DNA of 64,000 bases. Origin: Plasmodium relictum. Lineage: Eukaryota; Apicomplexa; Aconoidasida; Haemosporida; Plasmodiidae. The notes beneath the pieces were generated by a model. That model worked only from the letters and a program-made list of their open reading frames with translations, ran no database searches and was not told the DNA's origin. Positions 16,694 through 27,678 of this stretch are shown here, in pieces. The stretch lies in contig NC_041690.1 of the NCBI RefSeq assembly GCF_900005765.1, positions 1,550,001-1,614,000 of the forward strand. Direction: 5' to 3'. The translations under genes and the position numbers were made by a program. Within the stretch, counting starts at the first letter, position 1, and each line of letters starts with the position of its first letter.

Positions 16694-17236
16694 ATGTTTA
16701 TATTTGAAAACGCACAACATTACTTCAATTTTTTTCGTAATTTTAATGGTTGTTATACAGATAATAAATTATTAAAATATTTTTTTAAAAAAAGTTATAA
16801 TAATTGGTTTAATGATCCAAGTCAATATAATTATTATTTTATTTCATACTATGCTGTAGCAATATCTATGTCAGTTTTATTACGCCATTTATTATGTAAT
16901 CCTGATGTACATTTTAGAAGGCAAGATAAAAGAAGAAATATAATAGATAGATATCAGCATCATGCTTATTCGTTACCTTATTTTAATCATTGGTTAAGGA
17001 ATTTTAGTCAATCCTTTAAAAGTGCACTTATTGATAATGAGCCAGATTACCAAGATGTAGATCCATGGAGTTTCAGACCTAGAAGAACTCCATTTTATGG
17101 TAGATTTCCTTTTTTTTTAGAAATACCAAAATATAATGTTGATAATCCCAATTATGAAAAAAATTCTCATAGTTATATGCAAAAATATTATGAAAGTATT
17201 GGATATGTGCCTCAAAGTGAACAAAAAGAAGAATAA
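16694..17236 (+). CDS. Small single-TM protein, probably mitochondrial (candidate respiratory complex subunit), 180 aa
   Basis: A single-exon gene without Asn-rich insertions, which suggests a conserved compact protein. It has one likely membrane segment at about residues 48-67 (YFISYYAVAISMSVLLRHLL). An aromatic-rich, basic hydrophilic half follows, with RRQDKRRNIIDRY and then DPWSFRPRRTPFYGR and a short Glu-rich tail. I recall an apicomplexan-specific cytochrome c oxidase subunit at this place in the conserved gene order (called apiCOX23 in the literature, from memory and not checked). The topology fits a small accessory subunit of an inner-membrane complex, and the Rieske gene lies two genes away. 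No generic domain is recognisable. The gene is secure; the function is tentative. Confidence 0.85.
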   Translation: MFIFENAQHYFNFFRNFNGCYTDNKLLKYFFKKSYNNWFNDPSQYNYYFISYYAVAISMSVLLRHLLCNPDVHFRRQDKRRNIIDRYQHHAYSLPYFNHWLRNFSQSFKSALIDNEPDYQDVDPWSFRPRRTPFYGRFPFFLEIPKYNVDNPNYEKNSHSYMQKYYESIGYVPQSEQKEE

Positions 17237-17697
17237 AAGAAAAAAATAATAATAATAAATTATTAAGATACATTATAAATACTAATTAATTACACATAAA
17301 TATATAATATATAATATAGAATATTATATACTAAAAAAAAAAATATATCATATTCATTATATAGATATATAGATATATAGATTATATTTTGTGTAAAGTT
17401 AGCATATCCGATTTTATATTATTGTATTTTTTTTTTTTTTTTCAATAAAGTTTTTAGATTCAAATTCATAAAAATTTATAAACTGTAATTTAATAAAAAT
17501 AATAAATAAAAATACCTTTACATAGTTTATAAAAAGCTTCTGATATATATCATTCTTTAAATGAATATATTTCTTATTAAAAATTTTTTTTTTTAAAAGT
17601 TAATATTTAAAGAAATGTATAATAGAAATGTGTTAATTCATATATAAAAAGTTTAAAAATTTATATAAAAAAAAATTTAACAGTGGAAAGAGTGAAG

Positions 17698-17728
17698 AAA
17701 AGGAAGTTCAAAAAAAAAACTTCCTTTT
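17698..17728. other. Perfect 11-bp hairpin followed by T-rich tract
   Basis: Left arm AAAAGGAAGTT (17698-17708) and right arm AACTTCCTTTT (17718-17728) enclose a 9-base loop that is nearly all A. Pyrimidine-rich sequence follows. It lies about 460 bases past the end of the upstream plus-strand gene and about 710 bases past the ORP2 stop codon, in a convergent spacer. It could form in either 3' transcript and might be an RNA-processing or pause signal. Confidence 0.6.
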
Positions 17729-18339
17729 TATTTATTATTTCTCTCTTTTGTATTTTTTTTTCATTTTAATAAACAATTTAAAAATTTGAGAAGAATTTAC
17801 ATTTTATGATTTAAAAAAGGTGAAAATGAAACATTCGAAACACAACAAAAAAAAAAAAAAAAGAAAAGGAAAAAGAAAAAGAAATAAATATAAACATATA
17901 AACTTTATAAAATGTCTATATTTCATAATAAACAATTTCTTCTTGAATATTTTATACAAACGTTGAAACCAAAATATCAAAGAAAAAAAAAAAAGACAAT
18001 ATGTTTTATTCATACAAATAAAACAAAAGATAATTATTTAACTTATTTTAAATACTGATTTAATATAAATTGCTTTTTTTCTTTTCCACCCACCCATTGA
18101 TTAACATTTATAAACAAAAAAAAAAAGAAAAATTAGTAGTTCATGATTATGTATATATATAAGTATGATCAAAAAAATATATATATAACAATATTTTAAC
18201 GAATAATTTGTTTAGGTGTATTTTACACAAAATTCAAAAGTTCTCTGTTAAAGTTTCATTCATAATCTAAAAAAAAAAAGGGAAAATTATGTTCCATATA
18301 AGATGCACATATATTTACATTATAATAAATATTTTTTTT

Positions 18340-18344
<5 letters not shown>

Positions 18345-18428
<84 letters not shown>
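18345..18428. repeat. Compound (CT)22-(AT)20 microsatellite
   Basis: About 22 CT units run directly into about 20 AT units. The array ends eight bases before the minus-strand ORP2 stop codon, so on the ORP2 mRNA it would form an AU run followed by an AG run at the very start of the 3' UTR. CT runs of this length are rare in such AT-rich DNA. Confidence 0.95.
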
Positions 18429-18431
<3 letters not shown>

Positions 18432-18436
18432 TATAT

Positions 18437-20554
18437 TTATTTTTTTTTTACTTTATTATTATGATATTGCTGCGGATTAAAATTACATATATAATTATTT
18501 TCTGGTAAAACATATTGATGATGAGGAGGCAAGTTTTGAGAGTTCGAATTAATATACATATTTGAAGGAATATTAACTTTCATATTTTGCTGGAAATTTG
18601 GTTTCATATTAGATATAATATTATTTAAATGATTATGCACAATGGTATTATCTATATTCTGATTAATTATATTTATAGGATTTTTTGTCATATTAGCTTC
18701 TGAATTGGTAATTATATCGTTTAAAATATTATCATTTACATTATTTAATGATGTTTCATTCATTATAGAATTTAGTTGTTTATTCATAGAGTTTGTCATT
18801 TGATTATTTGGTTGAATAGCCAATTGATTATTATATTGATTTTTTAATTGATTATTCATTTTATTATTTAAGTGATCATTTATATGATTATTTAATGAAT
18901 TATTCATATGACTATTCATTGGGTTATTATTACTTAATTGGTTATTACTATTTAATCGATTGTTATTCGATTGTATATTACTTAACTGAGGATTACTGTT
19001 GTTATTATTAGTATTGTTATTATTAAGTTTAAAATAGTTATTTATTAAGTCTTTATTTAATTCTACGTTTGATTTATTAGATATAGAATTGATTATTTCA
19101 TTTTTCAAATTTCCTTGTATAGCATTAGTGATAGTACTAAAATCATTTAAAATAATATTATTTTGTTTAATAATAGTATTTTGTGAATTTTTTTTTTTAT
19201 TAAAATTACTTTTCATATCATTAGAAACCTTACGAGCCAAAGTCTCTGGTATTTCATTGCTAATATTATTTTTCATATCAATAGAAGAACACGAAGACGT
19301 GTTTCTCGAACTATTATCATTTAAATTATTATTTGGTAAATTTTTAATTAAGTTATTTATTTTCTTTGTACCATTTTGATAATTATATAAATAACTCTGT
19401 TGTGATTGAATATCATTTATTGTTTTATCCTCTTGTTTTATTGATGGGTATCCATGAAAACTAGAATTCATATCATAAATATGTATATCCTGTATTGACT
19501 GATGACTTCGATGTAATTTTTGTTTTTTTATTTCGTCATTTACTCCATTATGTGAAGATGGTAAATGCATATTTGAACTTAAACTAGAAGAATGATTATG
19601 ATTTTGCATGGGAATATTTTGATGCATGGGATAAGAAAAATTATTTCTTAATTGTTGAATTTGTTGAACAGGGATTCTAGAATTAATAAAATCACTATTT
19701 TGCATACTATTTTGAATATTGTTAGATGAATTTGCTTGCATATTATGATGCATATCATTATTATTATTATTGGAATCATTTAATATATTATTAAAATGCT
19801 CCTGCTTATATTGCCTCGGTTTACTATTAATTGGATAATTATTTAAATTAATATTATTCAAGTTATTATTGCTAAAATGTTCATTTGTTGAAACATTATT
19901 ATTATTATTATTATTAGAATTAGAATTTTCTTTAGAAAAATAGCTGTTTTGATTTAAATTCAAAAATAAATTATTTGATAAATTGAGTGAGGGGTTTAAC
20001 ACAGTGTCATTATTATTAGTTTTATAAATAGAATTTATATCATTTGTACTATTATTAAAATTACTACTAATTTGTGTATTCATACTATTTTTATCAGTGC
20101 ATGAAGAATATAGGTTATAATATTGTTGCATCATATCATAATTCACATTGTTGTTATTTTTTTTAGGATTTTCTTTCATGCTCAAATTAACATATTTCAT
20201 TCTATCTTCCAATGGTATTAGATCAACTAAAAAATCAAATGTATCATTTTTACAGGCAGCTGATACTACATCTTGTCTTTGTAAAGTTCTTCTTTTACCT
20301 TCCTCTGTATATTTCCACGCATAATTTGTTAATTCCATTATGAATAATTCACATGCTTTAGCTAATAATACTGGAGTATCAGCAGAAACCATTTGGTTAC
20401 TTTTTATCTCATCATCTTCTTTCATAATTTTTTTTATTCTAGATATAGGTAAATGATGTATTTTCAATTCTTCTGGGCTCATATTTGATATTTCATTAAA
20501 CTGATTTTTCCAAAAATTATCATTTTCATCATTTTTTGTATTTTTAATATTCAT
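18437..20554 (-). CDS. ORP2: Oocyst rupture protein 2, NF-YC-like histone-fold protein, 705 aa
   Basis: Residues about 35-115 are a histone-fold domain very close to NF-YC/HAP5: [11 protein letters not shown], then [20 protein letters not shown], then [16 protein letters not shown] and FDFLVDLIP. From established work, Plasmodium ORP2 pairs through this fold with ORP1 and is needed for sporozoites to leave oocysts. The remaining roughly 590 residues are Asn-rich low complexity with many NN, QN and MN(N/S) repeats, much longer than the core. I chose the Met at 20554 because the frame upstream runs through a poly-T stretch ending in TTCTAG at 20571-20566, which looks like a splice acceptor. The longer frame to 20614 would translate intron as a run of Phe, so a 5' UTR intron is likely. 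The domain is certain; the gene name rests on domain plus gene order. Confidence 0.92.
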   Translation of the reverse strand: MNIKNTKNDENDNFWKNQFNEISNMSPEELKIHHLPISRIKKIMKEDDEIKSNQMVSADTPVLLAKACELFIMELTNYAWKYTEEGKRRTLQRQDVVSAACKNDTFDFLVDLIPLEDRMKYVNLSMKENPKKNNNNVNYDMMQQYYNLYSSCTDKNSMNTQISSNFNNSTNDINSIYKTNNNDTVLNPSLNLSNNLFLNLNQNSYFSKENSNSNNNNNNNVSTNEHFSNNNLNNINLNNYPINSKPRQYKQEHFNNILNDSNNNNNDMHHNMQANSSNNIQNSMQNSDFINSRIPVQQIQQLRNNFSYPMHQNIPMQNHNHSSSLSSNMHLPSSHNGVNDEIKKQKLHRSHQSIQDIHIYDMNSSFHGYPSIKQEDKTINDIQSQQSYLYNYQNGTKKINNLIKNLPNNNLNDNSSRNTSSCSSIDMKNNISNEIPETLARKVSNDMKSNFNKKKNSQNTIIKQNNIILNDFSTITNAIQGNLKNEIINSISNKSNVELNKDLINNYFKLNNNNTNNNNSNPQLSNIQSNNNRLNSNNQLSNNNPMNSHMNNSLNNHINDHLNNKMNNQLKNQYNNQLAIQPNNQMTNSMNKQLNSIMNETSLNNVNDNILNDIITNSEANMTKNPINIINQNIDNTIVHNHLNNIISNMKPNFQQNMKVNIPSNMYINSNSQNLPPHHQYVLPENNYICNFNPQQYHNNKVKKK

Positions 20555-23500
20555 ATCTATATGTACTAGAATAAAAAAAAAAAAAAAAAAATTCATTAAA
20601 AAAGATGTGTACAAAACAGTATACTTAAAAAATGAGAAGAAACAGAAAAATAAGATAATAAAGTAATATTAATAAAAATATTAAAATATTTACATATATA
20701 TATATATATATATAAAGTTTTAATTCAACATTATAATTTTATATATATATAAAGAAAAGCCAAATATACTTATCCATATGCCAGTTTTTATTTTATATTC
20801 TATTAATATCAAATAGAGATATAACGATATGATTAGTATTATATTTTTGCCTCAATAAAAAGGAAAATAAAACAAAATAAAATATGAATTAATGAGAATA
20901 AATTATTTTTCCAAAAAAAAAATAAATTTTATTTTTAATGTATAAAAATATATATATACATATATATATTATAGTTTTTACAATTGTGAGTATGATTATA
21001 TATATAACATTTTTTATATAGCTCGTATTTCACATAGTAAAACAAATTTTTTTTTTGAATTATTCAAGAATTACTAATTGTCATTTATGTATCAAAATTA
21101 TTTTCATAATTTTCTTTTTTTAAATATATTTTTTTTATCTTGTATTAGTATAGATTTTATTTTATTTTTGATTTTTTTTTTTTTTTTCTTCTAATATATA
21201 CACATATTTTTATATATATATATATTCTTACGAGAATTATTATAATCTATTAAAATTGACAAATCTAATATTACTTTTTTTTTTGTAGTAATATACAAAG
21301 TCTAATAGAATCATTCAAAACAAAAATAAAATTATATTAATACATATAAAAAAAAAAGTTTATAATATATTTCACATAAATTTTTATGCTATAATGTGCT
21401 TTTGAAAATAATTTATATTAATTATATTGAACTAATTTATAATAAATTAAATTTTTTTTTTTCTTTTTTCTTAGTTCTTAAAACTTGTGCACGAATATTT
21501 AAAAAATAAAATGAAGCAAAAAGAAAAAAATTTTATACACTTCTAAATATAAATATAATAAGAACTTAATTATAAACTGTTTTAAAGTAATATATTTTTT
21601 AAAAAAATTTGTAACAAATAGAATGTACATGTATATAGCATTTTAAATATACATATATATATGCTTATTATTTTTTTTAATATTAATCATGTATCATAAT
21701 TGAATAAAAATATGTTTCTTAAAAATCTGGGAAAATATATATATAAAAAGATAAAATAGAAAAAATATTCTATCAATTTAATTTTTAAAGTTATAATAGA
21801 ACAAATAAAAAAAACAAAGATTTAGGTATTTCACCTTACTATTTTCTTTTTTTTCTTAATTATTTATTTAAATGTGTATACCCAAAAAAATAAAAATTTT
21901 AAAGCACGTGATGTGTTTATAAAACCTTCAAGAATAAATGTTAATCACAATGAAAAAAGAATATCTTTAAAAACATAAAAATGTTATATTAATTGAAATA
22001 TAATGATATATCTATTTTTAAAGAGGCAACAATATTTATAAAAAAATAAGAAAAGTGCCCTTATATTTACAAAAAAAAAAATATATAAGATTAATTCAAC
22101 ACTATAGAAAGAAAAAGTAATGGAAAAATATATATATATATATATATTTCAAAATTTATAACAAAAAAAAAAAAAAAACTAATCATAATGTTATAAAATA
22201 AAACATATACAAAAGAAGATATATACGTTATTAGTAAAAAGGAATTTCTTAAAAAATCCCAAAATGAAAAAAGTTGTTCTATATGTACAAATGTTAACAA
22301 AAAAAAAAATGTCACAATAAAAGACGACAAATTATATATAAATTTATATTATAAATGTGTGTAATAAAAATATATAGTCTCAGAGATAATCGTAATTCAT
22401 TATTTTTAATATTTATTTATTTTTTAATAAACAAAAAAAATGCACTTACATAAAAAAAGCATAATATTACTCTAGCTTTATATATTTATATGATGCTATA
22501 GCTTTTTAAGGTATGGACATTTTTTTGGTTCTATTAAAATTTTTTATTTTTACAACATTTTATAGATACATGATGTATTAAAGAAATGAAAATATTAAAA
22601 TCCCAATTTTAAGGTTTTTTTTTTTTTGTTCTTTTATATACGTATTTCATCTCATTAATTTGATTGAAACTTTATTTGGCTCTTAATACCTCACTTTATT
22701 ATTATATAAAACAAATGATATATTAAGAAAAAATGAAAAATATAAAATGTAAGATATAATTTTAAAAAATGTATACAAAATTTTTAATATTTCGAAAAAA
22801 TTTTTTTTAATGCATGTGCATAAAACAGATTTATTATGCAAGATATGAGGGAAAAAAAAAAATCAGCCGATAAACGTTTAGCTATTTATAAATTATCTCA
22901 TAAAAAATCTTAATTATTCAAAATACAAAAACAAAAAAATTAAAAAAAAAAATGAAATAGGATAATCATAAGAAAATAAATGTTTTTACACATTTACATA
23001 TTTTCTTTTCTTTTTTTTATATAATTATAAAGTATATGAACATACTTTTTAAATTTAAAAAAAAAAAAATTCCTCATGTGCAGGAATTAAAATTTAATAA
23101 CATCACTTATTTGTAAATAGTTTGAGAAAAAAAAAATTTTTTATACACATTTTTGAAAAAATAAAAATATTAAGTTGATTCTATTTTTTTTTTTTTTTTT
23201 TTTTCTTTTAGATAATTTTACATAAATAAAAAATGCTGCGCACTAAAATTATATAAAATTTTAAAAGATTATTTTTCATGCACTACGTAAAAAAAAAAAA
23301 GAAAAATTGAGAAATGAAAAATAATAAAAAAATTTAAATACTTCTAAAATTATAAAAATTATTTAGAAAGTTGTTAAAGAAAATTGATTGAAAATATATC
23401 ATTAAAAGTAATTTTTTGAAATGTTATATACATTACCATATGAATTTTTTTATTCTGCTAAGCAAAGATATACACATTAAGAAAATTTTGAACTCTAATA

Positions 23501-23980
23501 AGCTTAAAAAAAAAAATATATTATAATATAAAAATAAAAATATATATTGTAATAAATAGTAAATAATCTTTCATACAACAAAATTTTCTTTAATTATATA
23601 ACTTTTTTAATAATATAAAGAATTTTATTAAGAAATATTTTAGTTAGATAAAAAATTACATAAATGGTTGATTTTATCTAATTTTATTTCATCTTTTTTT
23701 TCAATTAATTATTTTAATATATTCATAAAAATATACTTAAAAAAAGTTTATTTTTAATACTTTTTATTTTAATTAATAATAATACAGGTTGGAGACTCAT
23801 AAATGTTGTATACTTTAGTAAGATATATTTGAAATATATAAAATAATTGAATAAAATAGATTAATATATAATTAAATATTTATTACTATTTGTATTTTTA
23901 TTATTTATTAAAGCATATGGTTAATTATTTTAAAAAAAAAAAATGACATACTTTGTTGCTAAAATTAGCAGAAAATTTTC

Positions 23981-24007
23981 ATGCCTTACAAATAACTTAC
24001 AAGGCAT
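23981..24007. other. Short inverted repeat with nested direct repeat
   Basis: ATGCCTT (23981-23987) pairs with AAGGCAT (24001-24007) over a 13-base loop. Inside it the heptamer CTTACAA occurs twice, 11 bases apart (23985-23991 and 23996-24002). The combination of an inverted and a direct repeat in a less AT-rich patch is compatible with a protein-binding site or the tip of an RNA stem. No function is shown. Confidence 0.45.
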
Positions 24008-25394
24008 AACAGTAAATATATAATTTCCTTAAAACACAAAATAAAGATTTTTTGAAAAATAAAATAATATTTAGGTAATATTGTGAATAACTAAAAATAA
24101 AATATATAAAAAAGAGAATGCTTACAAAATAGTAATTTCGCGTAGTTATAAATAAATAGAAAATATTAATAAGAAATGAACGAACAATTTATTCAAAAAA
24201 AACATTTTTATTCTGTAATAAATTATTTAATATTATTTTACTATTATTTATATAGAACTTTTATTTCTTCTAATTTTTTCCATTTGCATTTATGTTATAT
24301 AAGGTAATAAAAAAAGGATAATAATAAAGTATTTCCAAAAAAAGTTAGTAAAAAATATATAATTAATTTTTTTAGTACTAACAAATATCTTTAATATGTA
24401 ATAATTCTTTAATTTCTTAAATAATAATTTTATCGATAATTATTAGTTTTCTATGCTGAATGCCAATTATACGAAATTTTCATATAAAGAACTAATAATT
24501 TTTAATTATTTTATGGTCAACTAAGAAAACAGAAAAAAAAAAAATTATATTTGCTTTAATTTTAATAATATTTAGATAGGCTTAGTTTATTATTTTTTTA
24601 TTTTATAATATTTAATTTTAATATGTTTATTATTTCTAAGTTAAATATACACAAAATATATAAATATATTTTATGAAACATTGATAAATTATATTCTATT
24701 TCAATAGGATAAAAAAATAGTATATAGTACTTCGAAATAAAATTTTTCTTTTTCTTTTATTAAATTTAATTTTTTTTTTTTCTTTTTTGATAATTTACTA
24801 TTATTTTTTTTTTTTAACTTTATACTTTTATCTGCAAAAAAAAAAAAAATAATAAATTTGTAGAATTTTTTTATATACCAAAATGAAAATTTCAATATAT
24901 GAATACATGTATGACAAATATTGCATTTTTACATAATAAATTAAAACGTAAATAAATTAATTCATTTTTTTTTTTTTTTTTATGTTGTGAATTATTTTTG
25001 CAAACGTAAAGTTTAATTTGTTAAAATTTTATGTTCTTTTTATTTTAAATAGTACTTAAAAACATTCATAATATTAGATTTATAATTAAAAAAAAATATA
25101 TACATATTATAAATATTTATGTATATTTTTTATGCATTTTTTTTATCCGAATAATTTTTTTTTTATATGAGATGTATAATTTTTTCAAAAGAAAAGAATA
25201 ACTAAAGCGTGTAATAATTACATATGTGTTATTATGATTAAAATTTTTAAGGCATTTAAATTCTAAATTTCTTTTTTCTTTTCCTTTTTTATGTGGGAAA
25301 AATATAAAAGAAATATTAGTTTTTTATTAATTTAAATTTTAGTGAATTTCTTTATATATATATATATATATTAATAGAAGAAATAGTAATTTTA

Positions 25395-25396
<2 letters not shown>

Positions 25397-25445
<49 letters not shown>
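25397..25445. repeat. AT dinucleotide run upstream of Rieske
   Basis: About 49 bases of uninterrupted AT repeat lie about 90 bases before the Rieske start codon, probably in its 5' UTR or core promoter. Confidence 0.9.
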
Positions 25446-25448
<3 letters not shown>

Positions 25449-25536
25449 TTATATGTATATTTATATATAGAAATGATACTGTAATCTTTAAATAAGGAAT
25501 AAAATAAGAAAAAAAGAGAAAATACAACATAATAAA

Positions 25537-26604
25537 ATGATTAGGATAAAAAATATCAATTTTTTTCTACAATGCAGTTTATTAAGAAAAAATCAACTAA
25601 ATAAATTAAGTAAAAGATTTGGTGGGACATTTAATCACAATATTAAAGAAAATGAAAAAATTCCACCAGCATCTGAAAACCCCAGTTATAAGAATTTGTT
25701 TGATCATGCAGAAGACATAAAATTATGGGAAATAGAAGAAAAAGAAAATATTAGTCACAAAAAAGTTGATGATTTATCAGAGTTAGTTGAACCATCTAAT
25801 CATCCACATCAATATGAAGGGTTTTTTGTAAGGACCAGATATGCTCATTATAATCAAACAGCTGAACCTGTATTTCCAAGAAAGCCAGATTTAGAAAAAG
25901 GAGAGTTAGCTAGTGGAGCAAATGTTACTAGAACAGATGTTTGGCATAACCCAAATGAACCAGCAGTAGTTTCAGTAGGAAAATTTGAGCCAAGTAATTT
26001 TAGACCAGCAGGATATGCAGAAAATGCACCAAATCCTGATAGTATTAATTCAGATTACCATCCTGATTTCAGAGAATATAGATTAAGAAAAGGGCATGCA
26101 GATAGGAGAACGTTTATGTATTTTATTAGTGCATCCTATTTTTTTATTATGTCTTCAATTATGAGATCAACCATATGCAAAGTGGTACATTTCTGGTGGA
26201 TTTCAAGAGATTTAGTTGCAGCTGGTACAACAGAAGTAGACATAAAATCTGTTAACCCAGGTCAACAAGTGATTATAAAATGGAGAGGAAAACCTGTTTT
26301 TGTCAAACATAGAACACCAGATGAAATTGAAAGAGCAAAAGAAGAAGATAAATTAATTGAAACAATGAAAGATCCACAATTAGATTCAGACAGAACAATT
26401 AAACCTGAATGGTTAATAAATATAGGAGTGTGTACACATTTAGGGTGTATACCTGTAGAAGGAGGAAATTTTAATGGATATTTTTGTCCATGTCATGGAT
26501 CACATTATGACAATTCAGGAAGAATTCGTCAAGGGCCTGCACCATCTAATTTGGAAATACCTCCATATGAATTTGTTGATGAAAATACTATAAAAATTGG
26601 TTAA
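25537..26604 (+). CDS. RISP: Rieske iron-sulfur subunit of cytochrome bc1 (complex III), 355 aa
   Basis: This subunit carries electrons from ubiquinol to cytochrome c1 in the mitochondrial inner membrane; the bc1 complex is the atovaquone target. It is a single exon of 355 residues. The N-terminus is basic and Asn/Leu-rich, as expected for a mitochondrial targeting region, followed by a long matrix-side extension typical of the Plasmodium protein. One membrane segment lies at about residues 192-212 ([19 protein letters not shown]). The Rieske fold holds both cluster motifs: CTHLGC (Cys299, His301, Cys304) and CPCH (Cys317, Cys319, His320). Cys299, His301, Cys317 and His320 should bind the 2Fe-2S cluster and Cys304-Cys319 should form the stabilising disulfide. 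There is no low-complexity insertion. Its divergent partner is ORP2, about 5 kb away. Confidence 0.97.
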   Translation: MIRIKNINFFLQCSLLRKNQLNKLSKRFGGTFNHNIKENEKIPPASENPSYKNLFDHAEDIKLWEIEEKENISHKKVDDLSELVEPSNHPHQYEGFFVRTRYAHYNQTAEPVFPRKPDLEKGELASGANVTRTDVWHNPNEPAVVSVGKFEPSNFRPAGYAENAPNPDSINSDYHPDFREYRLRKGHADRRTFMYFISASYFFIMSSIMRSTICKVVHFWWISRDLVAAGTTEVDIKSVNPGQQVIIKWRGKPVFVKHRTPDEIERAKEEDKLIETMKDPQLDSDRTIKPEWLINIGVCTHLGCIPVEGGNFNGYFCPCHGSHYDNSGRIRQGPAPSNLEIPPYEFVDENTIKIG

Positions 26605-27678
26605 TATATAAATATTAATTACATTTAAATTTTTTTTCTTTATTTTAAAAAAATTTTTTTTTTTTCCCCCTCCTATCTATATATTCTATTTTTTTATTAA
26701 TATTTAAATTTTTTTTATTTTTAATATCTTTTTTTTTTTTTAGCTATACTTTATATTATATTCTTATTTTTAAATGTCATGCATTTGTATATATTTACTT
26801 TCCATATGAATTAGCCAATAAAAAATATAAAATAAAAAAAAAATAAATAAGTAAAAAGAAAAATATCTGAATAAACATAAGAAATTAAAAAAAAAATATT
26901 CATATATAAATTAATCAAAAAATAATATTAGAATTAGACAATTATGTATCCTTTTTTTTTTATTATTACTTTTAATATAGAAATAAATTTTTGGTATATT
27001 AATTTTTAAAATACTAAATAAGACAAAAAAAAAAAAAAAAAAATTTATGAAAAAAATATTATATAAAGAAAAAATTTGAAAATCGAGAAGTATACCTATA
27101 AAAATTTTAAGAAATGTTATATAACTTTAATTCATTTAGCTAAATAGCATTTGCATATATATATGTGTATTAAAAGAAAAAAAGGAAATGAATAAATACA
27201 TAAATATATATATTCATAAATAAAAAGGTAAATATTTTATTTTTTTAATTTGACTTATTAAAAATAATATACTATAATTAAAAATTACTAAATTAGTAAT
27301 AAAAATTAACAAAGATGTAACATATTTTCATAAGAATGATTCTAAAAAAAAGCCTCAAAAAGGTATGCTTTAAGCTTTATATCTTTGTTTTTAATTTAAA
27401 TATTTATGAACAAAATATTTAAGAAAATTCATCAAAGTTATTTAAAAAAATAAATTACCAAATATATGATAATGAAATTAAGAAACATTTATTTTTTCAA
27501 AATAAATATTCTAAATAAAATTACAAGATATTTTAAAAAAATAAAAAATAAAGAGAAGTATTAAAACAAATAATAAAAACAGAAAAATTAATAATATATA
27601 AATATTATGTATGCTAAATAATAAACATATAAATAATAACAAATAATACGAATGAAACATATTAAAAAAATCTATATT
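26605..27678. other. Convergent 3' spacer between Rieske and the SUN-domain gene
   Basis: About 1.1 kb of A/T-rich sequence with T and A homopolymers lies between two gene 3' ends. It should contain both polyadenylation regions. A short C run near 26665-26670 stands out in otherwise AT sequence. Nothing coding is visible. Confidence 0.55.

Larger units (their letters stand above)
17237..18436. other. Convergent 3' spacer between the small TM protein gene and ORP2
   Basis: About 1.2 kb lies between two genes that end towards each other, so it should hold both 3' UTRs. It includes a perfect 11-bp hairpin at 17698-17728 and a compound CT/AT microsatellite at 18345-18428 ending just before the ORP2 stop codon. 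No coding frame is convincing; the short plus-strand frame across the CT repeat is an artefact of the repeat. Confidence 0.6.
20555..25536. other. 5-kb gene-free divergent region between ORP2 and Rieske
   Basis: Nearly 5 kb separates two divergent start codons. All frames are broken by stops or are homopolymer artefacts. It should contain both promoters, the ORP2 5' UTR exon and the Rieske 5' UTR. Elements that can be seen are a CACGTG-containing segment near 21905, an ATGCATGTGCAT segment near 22811, a 7-bp hairpin with an internal direct repeat at 23981-24007, a slightly less AT-rich patch near 23787-23815, and an AT run at 25397-25445 close to the Rieske start. No tRNA, snRNA or rRNA is recognisable. 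Confidence 0.55.

Noticed and set aside
18289-18480. Plus-strand frame with Leu-Ser and Ile-Tyr repeats
   Set aside because: It is a translation of the CT and AT microsatellite and overlaps the ORP2 end.
22091-22330. Minus-strand frame of 79 codons in the 5-kb spacer with Phe runs
   Set aside because: Made of homopolymer and AT-repeat codons, with no conserved-looking segment or partner exon.
24701-25530. Two short minus-strand frames upstream of Rieske
   Set aside because: Both consist of Lys/Phe or Tyr/Ile repeats derived from A, T and AT tracts.
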